Positions 1 to 7,222 of a DNA stretch of 59,965 nt are shown here, one piece after another (within the stretch, counting starts at the first letter, position 1; every line of letters begins with the position of its first letter). The stretch lies in assembly GCA_016867715.1 (NCBI GenBank), contig VGIW01000001.1, forward strand, positions 78,141-138,105, written 5' to 3'. Below the pieces are notes generated by a model, which saw only the letters and a program-made list of their open reading frames with translations, had not been told where the DNA came from and did not search any database. A program made the position numbers and the translations under genes. The DNA comes from Candidatus Eisenbacteria bacterium. GTDB taxonomy: Bacteria; Orphanbacterota; Orphanbacteria; Orphanbacterales; Orphanbacteraceae.

Positions 1-255
1 GAGCGCATGGTGATCCTTCACGACAAGGATCTCATCACGCCGGACGATCTTCCGATGCGCGTGCGGAGCCGCGCGGAGAGCAGCCCGATCGACGAGGCGG
101 ATCTCTCTTCCCTCACGCTCGAGGAGTTGGAGAAGAGGCATCTCATCCGCGTGCTCGAGGAGACCGGGTGGCAGAAGCGAAAGGCCTCGTCGATCCTCGG
201 CATCAACACCTCCACGCTCTATCGAAAGCTCCAACGCTACGGCCTGGAGAAGTGA
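1..255 (+). CDS. C-terminal fragment of a sigma-54-dependent (NtrC/PilR-type) response regulator
   Basis: The frame is open from the first base, so the gene begins upstream of the window. The visible 84 residues are the end of a sigma-54 activator: the linker after the AAA+ domain (ILHDKDLITPDDLP), then a Fis-type helix-turn-helix (LEELEKRHLIRVLEETGWQ, then KASSILGINTSTLYRKLQRY). Members of this family bind upstream enhancers and drive sigma-54 RNA polymerase. It lies directly before a pilin gene with a sigma-54 promoter, an arrangement that suggests a PilR-like job. The receiver and AAA+ domains cannot be checked, so PilR itself is an inference. Confidence 0.85.
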   Translation, partial: ERMVILHDKDLITPDDLPMRVRSRAESSPIDEADLSSLTLEELEKRHLIRVLEETGWQKRKASSILGINTSTLYRKLQRYGLEK

Positions 256-563
256 GTCGTGCCGGGCACGTGTGACCGGCGCACGGCTCTCGTTGCGTTT
301 TGGCCCCGCCGGTCGCATTCTGCGATGAAGCCTTCTGTCCATTCCGTGCGCAGGAGAGGCCTCGTTCGTTAACGCGTTGGATGGGAACGGATTCCATGCG
401 CTCTTTCCGGTTCCCCGCCTGGCATGGGCTTTGCTCCATCCACCCGTCGGAGAGCAAAAGGGTACGGGTCCCGGATCTTGAGAAAACCGGAGACCACCTT
501 GGGAAGAGCAACAACGGATCCCGGGACCCGCCCACAACCGAAGGCTCGAAGGGGGGTACGACC
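256..563 (+). promoter_or_regulatory. Intergenic region and long leader of the pilin gene
   Basis: This 308-base gap holds no credible gene. It carries a sigma-54 promoter at 420-435, which places the start of transcription near 446 and gives a leader of about 118 nt. Within the leader GGGTCCCGG (466-474) is complementary to CCGGGACCC (521-529), a 9-bp stem enclosing 46 nt. The pilin Shine-Dalgarno is probably the GGGGGG run at 551-556. Enhancer sites for the activator are expected at 256-400, but no repeated motif was seen there. Confidence 0.6.
420..435 (+). promoter_or_regulatory. Sigma-54 (-24/-12) promoter of the pilin gene
   Basis: TGGCATGGGCTTTGCT matches the sigma-54 consensus TGGCAC-N5-TTGC with one change. 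GG lies at 421-422 and GC at 433-434, exactly the required 12-base pitch (GG-N10-GC). Sigma-54 control of pilA by PilS/PilR is established in Pseudomonas, Myxococcus and Geobacter, and a sigma-54 activator ends 165 bases upstream. Confidence 0.82.
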
Positions 564-1010
564 ATGAGAGGACAGAAGGGCTTCACGCTGATCGAGCTGA
601 TGATCGTCGTGGTCATCATCGGGATCCTCGCGGCGATCGCGATCCCGAACTTCGTCTCGATGCAGAGCCGCGCGAAGGAAGCGGGTGTGAAGGGGAACCT
701 GCACACGGTACAGCTGGGATTCGAGGACTTCAGCGTTCTGTCGGACGGCGTCTATCCGGTGAACGCGGCGAGCGTCTACGGGGGCGCGGGAACGACCCTC
801 GAGAGCCTGCTTCCGGATTGGGACGGGGTCGCGGGCGGCGACTTCCCGCGGAACCCGTTCGATGGGCTCGAGACCCCGTTCGCGTGGGGCGCGGCCGCGG
901 CGGGTTCGTCCGGCGCGTGCGCGGCGACGACCGCGTTGGTCGGCGGCTACGTTCTCGAGGCGCGTGGCAAGGACATCGCGACCTACATCCTCACGCTAAA
1001 AAACTCCTAA
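564..1010 (+). CDS. pilA: Type IV major pilin or GspG-like pseudopilin (PilA-like)
   Basis: This 148-residue prepilin starts with a six-residue basic leader ending in Gly, then the class III processing site and hydrophobic stalk ([19 protein letters not shown]), including the conserved Glu5. PilD-type peptidase would cut after Gly6. The stalk is followed by the typical pilin stretch [20 protein letters not shown] and a short globular head ending with a Cys-poor, Gly/Ala-rich region. The size and the [14 protein letters not shown] segment resemble short pilins of Geobacter-like and FCB bacteria. A frame upstream is open back to 300, but only this start gives a prepilin leader. The sigma-54 promoter and a terminator at 1122 suggest a single-gene unit. 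A GspG function cannot be excluded. Confidence 0.88.
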   Translation: MRGQKGFTLIELMIVVVIIGILAAIAIPNFVSMQSRAKEAGVKGNLHTVQLGFEDFSVLSDGVYPVNAASVYGGAGTTLESLLPDWDGVAGGDFPRNPFDGLETPFAWGAAAAGSSGACAATTALVGGYVLEARGKDIATYILTLKNS

Positions 1011-1030
1011 TCGGCGGCGGGCCGTAAGGT

Positions 1031-1054
1031 GTCGGGCCCCGGGAGGGGCCCGAC
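1031..1054 (+). terminator. Strong hairpin after the pilin gene (no T tract)
   Basis: GTCGGGCCCC (1031-1040) and GGGGCCCGAC (1045-1054) form a perfect 10-bp stem with a GGGA loop, 20 nt after the pilin stop. No U-run follows, so it may protect the 3' end of the mRNA rather than terminate transcription. Confidence 0.5.
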
Positions 1055-1121
1055 GCCGAGGCCGTCGCCGGTCGTCTGATCCCGCCCGGGGTCCTCCGAC
1101 CTCACACCACCGATCCGCACC

Positions 1122-1145
1122 GGACCCCGGCGGGGTCCTTTTCTT
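1122..1145 (+). terminator. Rho-independent terminator of the pilin gene
   Basis: GGACCCC (1122-1128) pairs with GGGGTCC (1132-1138) around a GGC loop and is followed by TTTTCTT. This is a standard intrinsic terminator and closes the pilin transcript. Confidence 0.8.
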
Positions 1146-1147
1146 AT

Positions 1148-1163
1148 GCAAATGTTTGCCGAT
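1148..1163 (+). repeat. Dyad motif GCAAATGTTTGC, copy 1
   Basis: GCAAA-TG-TTTGC is an inverted repeat, and the longer string GCAAATGTTTGCCGA recurs with one change at 8585-8599. Both copies sit in gaps beside pilin-type genes. It could be a repressor or activator operator; no family is assigned. Confidence 0.4.
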
Positions 1164-1179
1164 ACGCGGGGAGAGAGAA

Positions 1180-1649
1180 GCCACCCGCCGTGGGTGCGTT
1201 CTCGAATGGCGGGTGGCGGCGGCAGGAAGGGACGGATCCGATCCTGTGGGAACGGAAGGCTCCGGAGCCGAGGGGCGGGGCTCGCTTGCTCAAACATGCC
1301 GCGCGGGCCGCGGTCCTCACCCAAGTGTTCGTTCGTAGCGGGATCGGTGCGGCCCGCGCGGCAACTCGCCGCTCTGCCCCGCCCCCCGTCTCCGGAAGGA
1401 GACGGAGCGCGGGGTTCGGCTCCCGCCGTCAGACGGTGAGAGCACGGCGGGTGGCGGCCACGGGCGCCTGCTCGCGCGCAGGCCACCAAGTGCGTAGGCG
1501 CGACTGGCCGGAGCGCGAGCGGGCTGTGGCCGACACGACTGAGCCGGGGCTCCCCGTCGCGAAGAGCGACGGGGTGGCGAGGAAGCTCCTTCGCGCATGC
1601 GGCGCGAAGGAGTGACCCGCCGAACGAGAACGCAACCACGGCGGACGGC
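1180..1649. repeat. 470-bp imperfect palindromic element with multiple strong stems (possible structured RNA or MITE-like element)
   Basis: The ends 1180-1214 and 1615-1649 are inverted repeats pairing at 29 of 35 positions, including GTGGGTGCGTTCTCG (1190-1204) against 1625-1639 with one mismatch. Inside are a 14-bp perfect stem (1298-1311 with 1349-1362), an 8-bp stem with a GGAA tetraloop (1386-1405), a 9-bp stem (1552-1574) and an 11-bp stem (1586-1596 with 1602-1612). The 5' end can alternatively fold as a 10-bp local hairpin (1180-1189 with 1208-1217), and GGCGGGTGGCGGC recurs at 1446-1458. No open frame here looks like a protein. I could not match it to RNase P RNA, tmRNA, SRP RNA or 6S RNA. 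It may be a large non-coding RNA or a non-autonomous mobile repeat. Confidence 0.55.
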
Positions 1650-1661
1650 CCAGCTTGAAGG

Positions 1662-2603
1662 ATGAAGGAGCGTAGAGAGGTGATCCGACTCGACGGGGTC
1701 CGGAAGGTTTTTCGGAGCGACTTTCTGCGACGCAAGAAAGAAGTCCTTCGCGGTCTCTCGTTCCATGTGGAGCGCGGGGAGACCTACGCGCTTCTCGGTG
1801 AGAACGGGGCGGGGAAGACGACGACGATGAAGATCCTTCTCGGGCTCGTGCGCGCGGACGGCGGCTCCGCGATGATTGGGGGGATTTCATCGACGAATCC
1901 GGAATCCCGCCGCGGGCTCGGCTTTCTTCCCGAACATCCGTACTTTCTTCCACACCTCACGGGGGAGGAGCTCGTCCGTTACTACGGGCGCCTTTCCGGG
2001 CTTTCCGCCCGGGAGGCATCCGCCGCGACGGACCGCCTTCTCGCGCGCGTTCGTTTGGAGTCGGCGCGCGCGCGGCGCATCCGGACGTACTCGAAGGGGA
2101 TGCTCCAGCGCCTCGCTTTCGCGCAAGCCCTGGTCGCGGACCCGGAGGTTCTTGTCCTCGACGAGCCGCTCTCCGGGCTCGATCCGGTCGGAAGGAAAGA
2201 GATGCGCGAGCTTCTTTTGGACCTCAAGCGAAGGGGGACGACGATCCTCTTCTCCTCGCACATCATCGAGGACGTCGAGAAGCTCGCCGATCGCGCCGGG
2301 TTCCTTACGGACGGGGCGATCGGCCTCGAAGCGGACGGCGAAGGGAACGAGCGGATCGAGGTCTTCGCCGAGGGGGTGGACGCGGAAGCGGTGGCCGCGG
2401 CGGCGATCGAGGCGGAGAGGATCGCGAACGAAGGAGAGCGGCTTCTCATCACGCTCCGAAGTGAGAGGGACCTCCCTCGTCTTCGGGATCGGCTCCGCTC
2501 CCGCGGGGGACGAATCGTGCGCGTGGAAAAGCGGCGCGAGACCCTCGAGGATCTCTTCGTCGAGAACATCTTGTCCAGGCCCGGTGCGCGGGATCCGGTG
2601 TAG
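1662..2603 (+). CDS. ABC transporter ATP-binding protein (ABC-2 exporter type, NatA/GldA-like)
   Basis: This 313-residue ATPase has Walker A GENGAGKTT at about residues 46-54, an ABC signature in YSKGMLQRLAF near 147, Walker B VLVLDEP near 165 and a switch His in LFSSHIIEDVE. The C-terminal extension of about 90 residues is usual for ABC-2 partners. The permease follows after 11 nt, so the two form an exporter; its substrate is unknown. The start is uncertain: the SD-like GAAGG at 1657-1661 abuts the ATG at 1662, whereas GAAGGAG at 1664-1670 is well spaced for an in-frame GTG at 1680. It heads an operon continuing to 8574. Confidence 0.9.
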   Translation: MKERREVIRLDGVRKVFRSDFLRRKKEVLRGLSFHVERGETYALLGENGAGKTTTMKILLGLVRADGGSAMIGGISSTNPESRRGLGFLPEHPYFLPHLTGEELVRYYGRLSGLSAREASAATDRLLARVRLESARARRIRTYSKGMLQRLAFAQALVADPEVLVLDEPLSGLDPVGRKEMRELLLDLKRRGTTILFSSHIIEDVEKLADRAGFLTDGAIGLEADGEGNERIEVFAEGVDAEAVAAAAIEAERIANEGERLLITLRSERDLPRLRDRLRSRGGRIVRVEKRRETLEDLFVENILSRPGARDPV

Positions 2604-2614
2604 GAAGGAACGGC

Positions 2615-3379
2615 ATGCGCATCGTCCAGGTCGCCCTGCACACGCTGAAGGAAACGACGCGCGACCGGGTCTTCGCCGCGTCGATCCTCTTCGCGGCTCT
2701 CCTCATCGGCGGCTCCGTGGCGGTGAGCCCGCTTGCCGCCGGGCAGCAGGACAAGGTCGTGAAGGACATCGGGCTCGCGTCGATCGCGGCGATCGGGGTT
2801 TTTCTCGCGGTCTTCGTCGGCGTCTCGCTCGTTCACCGAGAGATGGAGCGACGAACGATCGTCACGCTTCTCGCCCGACCGATCGGGCGGACCGATTACT
2901 TGATCGGGAAGTATCTCGGCATCGTGCTTACGCTCGCCCTGAACACGGCCGCGATGGGGACGCTCTTTCTCCTCTTGGTTCACTTCCACCTCCGCACGCT
3001 CGCCGCGGGGCACGTCGCCGCGATCTACATGATCGGCGTCGAGCTCGCGGTGATCGCCTCGTTCTCGGTCCTCTTCTCGGTCGTCTCCTCGCCGGCGCTC
3101 GGAGGGCTTTTCACGCTCGCCCTCTTCTTCGTCGGGCACCTCGCGGAAGATGTCCGCACCTTCGCCTCGATGCTCCCCGCCGGCGCGGGAAGAACCCTCG
3201 CGGAAGCGCTCGCGTTTCTTCTCCCGAATCTCGAGCTGTTCAACGTGAAGGGGATGGCCGTGTATGGGAAGCCGATCGGGGCGGGGCTGCTCCTCTGGGC
3301 GACCGCCTATGCGTGCGGGATCATCGTCTCATCGCTCCTCGTCGCATCGGTCGTCTTTCGGCGAAGGGATCTCCAATGA
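2615..3379 (+). CDS. ABC-2 type permease
   Basis: This is a 254-residue inner-membrane protein with about six hydrophobic segments, including FAASILFAALLIGGSVAV, IAAIGVFLAVFVGVSLV and TLALNTAAMGTLFLLLVHF. The motif EMERRTIVTLLARPIGRTDY before the second membrane block is typical of ABC-2 permeases such as NosY and GldF. It is the membrane partner of the preceding ATPase. Its stop overlaps the next start (ATGA at 3376-3379), so translation is probably coupled. Confidence 0.88.
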   Translation: MRIVQVALHTLKETTRDRVFAASILFAALLIGGSVAVSPLAAGQQDKVVKDIGLASIAAIGVFLAVFVGVSLVHREMERRTIVTLLARPIGRTDYLIGKYLGIVLTLALNTAAMGTLFLLLVHFHLRTLAAGHVAAIYMIGVELAVIASFSVLFSVVSSPALGGLFTLALFFVGHLAEDVRTFASMLPAGAGRTLAEALAFLLPNLELFNVKGMAVYGKPIGAGLLLWATAYACGIIVSSLLVASVVFRRRDLQ

Positions 3380-4470
3380 GACGCGCGCGCCGGGCGGAGA
3401 CCGCGCTCTCTCTTCTCGTTTCTCTCACTCTTCTCTTCGGCCTCAACCGGTTCGTCGCGCCGGCCGCGGAGGCTCGGCGCGCGGCGACGACGCTCGAACA
3501 GGAGCTCGCGTTCTATCCCTCGGGCCGAATGTTGAAGCCGCTCGCCTCCGGCTTTCATAACGCGCTCGCCGACATCCTCTGGCTCCGCGCGATCCAGTAC
3601 TACGGCGAGCACCGGAAGACGGATCTCGTGTTCGACAAAGCGGCGCATGTCTTCCGGGTTCTCACCGACCTCGATCCCCACTTCGTGGAAGCGTACCGCT
3701 TCGGAGCGCTCGTCGTCGTCGAGGACGCCCGCGATCCGAAGTCGGGGTACGCCCTCCTCCGCAAGGGGATCTTAGAGAACCCGGAACGATGGGAGCTTCC
3801 CTTCGATCTTGCCTTCCATCACTTCCTCCAGGGCGAGCACGGATGGGCGGCTTCGTACTTCCGAAGGGCGGCGCGGCTGAACCCGGAAAACCAGCGGGTC
3901 GCGCGCTTCGCGGCGTTCGCGGAGAAGAGACGGGGGGGACTCGACGCGTCGGAGGAGATGTGGCGAGAAATTCTTCGGACGACGGAGAACGAGCGTTTCC
4001 GCGAGGCCGCGGAGGCGGCGCTCCTCGGGATTCAGGCGGCGCGGGACACGACCGCCCTGGCGGAGGCGGCGCGGAAGTTCCGCGATCGGACGGGGATCTT
4101 CCCGCGCTCGCCGGAGGCGCTCGTCCGCGCGGGCCTTCTCGCGCGCGTGCCGCCCGAACCGTTCGGCGAGCGCTACGTGATCCATCCGGTCACCGGGGAA
4201 GTGCGGTCGCTCTTTCTTCTCGCGCGCGAAGTTCGACGCGATCTTCATGTCCTGCAGATCGTCGTCGAGGCGTTCCGCGAGGCTCGGGGACGATCGCCGG
4301 CGAACCTGGAGGAGCTCGTCGTGGCGCGGATGTTGGAGGCGATCCCCTCTCCGTGGGGGGTCGAGTACTTCCTCGACGACGCGTCGGGCGGGGTTGAGGC
4401 GCGTTCCGCGGCGGCCGGGCTCGATCTCCGGGACTCGCGCCGCGGGACGGACGGGAGGGAACGCGCGTGA
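3376..4470 (+). CDS. TPR-like membrane-anchored or exported protein of unknown function
   Basis: The 364-residue product starts with a hydrophobic segment (ALSLLVSLTLLFGLNRFVA), a likely signal anchor or signal peptide. A conserved-looking block follows (FHNALADILWLRAIQYYGEH), then helical pairs resembling TPR units, for example LDPHFVEAYRFGALVV, NPERWELPFDLAFHHFLQG and YFRRAARLNPENQRVARFA. The C-terminal half carries two similar short motifs (FPRSPEALVRAGLLARVP and RSPANLEELVVARMLEAIP), a duplicated small domain. Its place between an ABC permease and a histidine kinase suggests a scaffold for the exporter. The function is not known. The frame is open far upstream, but the ATG at 3376 overlaps the permease stop. 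Confidence 0.75.
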   Translation: MRRARRAETALSLLVSLTLLFGLNRFVAPAAEARRAATTLEQELAFYPSGRMLKPLASGFHNALADILWLRAIQYYGEHRKTDLVFDKAAHVFRVLTDLDPHFVEAYRFGALVVVEDARDPKSGYALLRKGILENPERWELPFDLAFHHFLQGEHGWAASYFRRAARLNPENQRVARFAAFAEKRRGGLDASEEMWREILRTTENERFREAAEAALLGIQAARDTTALAEAARKFRDRTGIFPRSPEALVRAGLLARVPPEPFGERYVIHPVTGEVRSLFLLAREVRRDLHVLQIVVEAFREARGRSPANLEELVVARMLEAIPSPWGVEYFLDDASGGVEARSAAAGLDLRDSRRGTDGRERA

Positions 4471-5864
4471 AGTCGCTCGTCGCGGTTCTCCCTCTTCTTC
4501 TCCTCGCCGGAGTCTTTCTTCTCTTCTTCCTCCCGTGGGCGGCCGCCCGCTTCACGCGGGTCTTTCGAGGGAAGGCGCAGCGCGCCGACGAGACCGCGCT
4601 CCTTCTCGGAACCGTTCAGGAGATGCTGAGCGGAATTCGGGCGAGCGAGAGCGATCTTCGCGACCTCTACTCGAGGGCGGAGCGCCGCGCGTCGTTCCTC
4701 GAGCGCTACCATCAGGGAATTCTCGAATCGCTGAAGACCGGCGTGGTCGCGTGCAACCGCCGCGGCGAGATCGTTTCGCTGAACCGCGCCGCCGCCGACA
4801 TCCTTCGGATTCCCGCCTCCAAGGCGCGCGGGAAGCCTCTCGATGGTCTTCTCGGGCCGGGCCATCTCTTCACGCGGATGCTCGGCGCCGTCGCGCGGGG
4901 AGAGCCGGTGGAGGACCGCGTCGAGCTCGAAGCACGCCGGGAAGGGGAGGAACCGCTCTTCGTGGAGCTTCGCACGTCGATCCTTTATGGCAAAAGCGGC
5001 CAAGCGGTCGGCGCGACGTTTCTCTTGGACGACGTGAGCGAGAGAAAGATCCTTCGCCGGAGAATCGCGCTCAAGGAACGGCTCGCGGCGATGGGCGAGA
5101 TCTCCGCGGGGATCGCCCATGAGTTCCGGAACGCTCTCCACTCGCTCGGCGGCCTCGCGAAGTTGATCGCGCGGCGCGCCGAGGGGGACGAGCGGGTCGA
5201 GCCGCTCGCCCGCGAAATCCTGAACGAGACGGCGAGGATGGAGAGGATCTTGCACGAGCTTCGTCTCTTCGTGAAGCCCGAGGAGCTCTCGATCGAGCCC
5301 ATCGTCCCGGCGGAGCTCATTCGGTCGGTTCTCGTTCCGTTCGTCGAGGACGCGGGCGCGCGGGGGATTCGCGTCCGAATGGCCGCGGCGTCGGATCTGC
5401 CGGAGATCCGCGCCGATCGCGCTCTTCTCGCGCAGGCTCTCCGCAACTTGGTTCGGAACGCGGTGCAAGCGATGGGTTCGGCGGGAGGCGTGGTGACCGT
5501 GCGAGCGTCGGCGCACGGGCCCGTGCGCGGACCGATCCGACAGGTCGTGATCTCGGTGACCGACACGGGTCCGGGAATCCCGGAAGAGATCCGCGCGAAG
5601 ATCTTCACTCCCTTCTTCACGACGAAGCCGGAAGGAACCGGGCTCGGGCTCGCGCTCGTCGAGAAGGCGATGGCCGCTCACGGAGGAAGCGTCGATCTGG
5701 AGAGCGCGGCGCTCCGAGGGACGACCTTTACCCTCTCGTTCCCCGCGGGGGGGCGGGAAGCGGCCGAGACGGGTCTCTCCGCGCGCGAGGATCGATCGCG
5801 CGTGTGCGGATCGCTCGCCGCCGCCGGCGGTCCTTCGAATCAAGTGGAGGAGGGGAGGCGATGA
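4467..5864 (+). CDS. PAS-domain sensor histidine kinase (NtrB/PilS/AtoS-type)
   Basis: This 465-residue kinase has one N-terminal membrane segment (residues 4-25), a helical linker, a PAS domain at about 80-190 (ILESLKTGVVACNRRGEIVS), then HisKA with the H-box AGIAHEFRNALHS, phospho-acceptor His218. The HATPase domain shows the N-box NLVRNAVQAM, G1 DTGPGIP, F-box FFTTKPEGTG and G2 GLGLALV. It has no periplasmic sensor domain, so the signal is probably read by the cytoplasmic PAS domain. GTG start overlaps the previous stop (GTGA). The response regulator follows with another 4-nt overlap, so this is its cognate partner. Confidence 0.93.
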   Translation: MKSLVAVLPLLLLAGVFLLFFLPWAAARFTRVFRGKAQRADETALLLGTVQEMLSGIRASESDLRDLYSRAERRASFLERYHQGILESLKTGVVACNRRGEIVSLNRAAADILRIPASKARGKPLDGLLGPGHLFTRMLGAVARGEPVEDRVELEARREGEEPLFVELRTSILYGKSGQAVGATFLLDDVSERKILRRRIALKERLAAMGEISAGIAHEFRNALHSLGGLAKLIARRAEGDERVEPLAREILNETARMERILHELRLFVKPEELSIEPIVPAELIRSVLVPFVEDAGARGIRVRMAAASDLPEIRADRALLAQALRNLVRNAVQAMGSAGGVVTVRASAHGPVRGPIRQVVISVTDTGPGIPEEIRAKIFTPFFTTKPEGTGLGLALVEKAMAAHGGSVDLESAALRGTTFTLSFPAGGREAAETGLSAREDRSRVCGSLAAAGGPSNQVEEGRR

Positions 5865-7222
5865 CGGAGAAGAGGATCCTCGTCGTGGAGGATCGCGCGG
5901 GGACGCGCAAGATGCTCGAGGGGACGCTCGCCGACGAGGGATATCGGGCGGTTGCGGTCCCGACCGGCGAGGAGGCTCTCCGACGCCTCGAGGAGGAGAG
6001 CTTCGATCTCGTTCTCACCGATCTCGCCCTTCCCGGGATCGACGGCCTTCGAGTGCTGGCGGCGTCGAAGGAGAGCGATCCGCTCGCGCCGGTCATCGTG
6101 ATGACCGCCTATGGAACGATCGAGAACGCGGTGCGCGCGATGAAGGAAGGGGCCTACGACTTCGTCGTGAAGCCGGTCGATCCGGAGCGCCTTCTCCTTC
6201 TCGTCCGGCGCGCGGCGGAGCGGCGGACGCTCGAGATCCGGAATCGCGGGTTCTCCTCGGCCGAGGCGCCTCCGGCGATCGTCGGCAAGAGCGCGGCGAT
6301 TCGGAAGGTCCTCGATCTTGCCGACAGGGTCGCGCCGAGCGACGCCGCGGTGCTTCTCTCAGGCGAAAGCGGAACAGGCAAGGAGCTCTTCGCCCGAAGA
6401 ATTCACCTCTCGAGCGCGCGCGCCGGGCATCCGCTCGTCGCGGTGAATTGCGCCGCGATTCCCCGCGAGCTGGTCGAGGCGGAGCTCTTCGGCGCCGAGA
6501 AGGGAGCGTACACCGGCGCGGACCGGCTGCGGGTCGGGAAGTTCGAGCTCGCCGACGGGGGCACGATCTTCTTCGACGAGATCGGCGAGCTCTCGCTTCC
6601 GCTCCAATCGAAACTGCTTCGAGTGCTCGAAGGAAAGACGGTTGAGCGGATCGGCGGGTCGCGCGCGATCCGAGCGGATGTCCGCCTCATCACCGCTACG
6701 AACCGGGTTCTTGAGGATGAGGTGCGCGCCGGCTGCTTCCGAGAGGATCTCTTCTATCGCCTCAACGTCTTTCCGGTCCGGATTCCGCCGCTTCGGGAGA
6801 GGAGAGAGGACATCGCCCTTCTCGCGGGGCATTTCCTCGCGCGGTTCGCCGCCGAGATGCGGAGAGACCGGATCGCTCTCTCGGCGGACGCGCTCCGCGC
6901 TCTCGAGGAGTACGACTGGCCGGGGAACGTTCGGGAGCTCCGGAACGTGCTCGAGCGCGCGGTCATCCTCGTCGAGGGAGACACGATCCCGGCCGAGCTC
7001 GTCGTTCCGCGCGCGAGAACTTCCCGAACCGACGACGAACGTTCCGCTCTCGCCGCGACCGATCTTCACGCCGCGGTCCGCGAGACGGTGCGGCGGGTCG
7101 AGGCGGATCTCATCGGGCGCGTGCTTCGGGACTGCGGAGGGAACAAGAGCGAGGCCGCCCGGCGTATGAACATCAGCTATCGATCGTTGTGGTCCAAAGC
7201 AAGGGAGTATGGTCTGGAATGA
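5861..7222 (+). CDS. Sigma-54-dependent response regulator (NtrC family)
   Basis: The 453-residue regulator has a receiver domain at 5-120 with acidic pocket E10/D11 and phospho-acceptor Asp54 (LTDLALPG). An AAA+ domain follows at about 145-370, with Walker A GESGTGKE, the sigma-54 contact loop as GAYTGA (Tyr in place of Phe is common), Walker B GTIFFDEIGEL and sensor loops. A Fis-type HTH closes it (GGNKSEAARRMNISYRSL). ATG at 5861 has the SD GGAGGAGGGG just upstream and overlaps the kinase stop. Likely targets include the sigma-54 promoters at 420 and 51554, but this is inference. It may be the second PilR-like regulator of the locus. Confidence 0.95.
   Translation: MTEKRILVVEDRAGTRKMLEGTLADEGYRAVAVPTGEEALRRLEEESFDLVLTDLALPGIDGLRVLAASKESDPLAPVIVMTAYGTIENAVRAMKEGAYDFVVKPVDPERLLLLVRRAAERRTLEIRNRGFSSAEAPPAIVGKSAAIRKVLDLADRVAPSDAAVLLSGESGTGKELFARRIHLSSARAGHPLVAVNCAAIPRELVEAELFGAEKGAYTGADRLRVGKFELADGGTIFFDEIGELSLPLQSKLLRVLEGKTVERIGGSRAIRADVRLITATNRVLEDEVRAGCFREDLFYRLNVFPVRIPPLRERREDIALLAGHFLARFAAEMRRDRIALSADALRALEEYDWPGNVRELRNVLERAVILVEGDTIPAELVVPRARTSRTDDERSALAATDLHAAVRETVRRVEADLIGRVLRDCGGNKSEAARRMNISYRSLWSKAREYGLE

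Noticed and set aside
300-563. N-terminal extension of the pilin gene
   Set aside because: The frame is open back to 300, but the added residues have no sense as a prepilin leader, and the sigma-54 promoter lies inside it.
1180-1649. RNase P RNA, tmRNA or SRP RNA
   Set aside because: The P1-like closing stem is tempting, but the conserved GAGGAAAGTCC and ACAGAAACCGCC elements of RNase P, tmRNA tag sequence and SRP tetraloop motifs are absent on both strands.
1007-1735. Minus-strand ORFs over the palindromic region
   Set aside because: They are Arg/Pro-rich with no start context or domain and follow from high GC content and inverted repeats.
1982-3139. Long minus-strand ORF opposite the ABC exporter
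   Set aside because: Highly charged translation (RDREEDRERGD type) typical of shadow frames in GC-rich genes; the plus strand has clear ABC domains.
7189-7218. Upstream start of the FG-GAP protein
   Set aside because: It would place ten polar residues before the signal peptide; ATG 7219 overlaps the regulator stop as in the rest of the operon.
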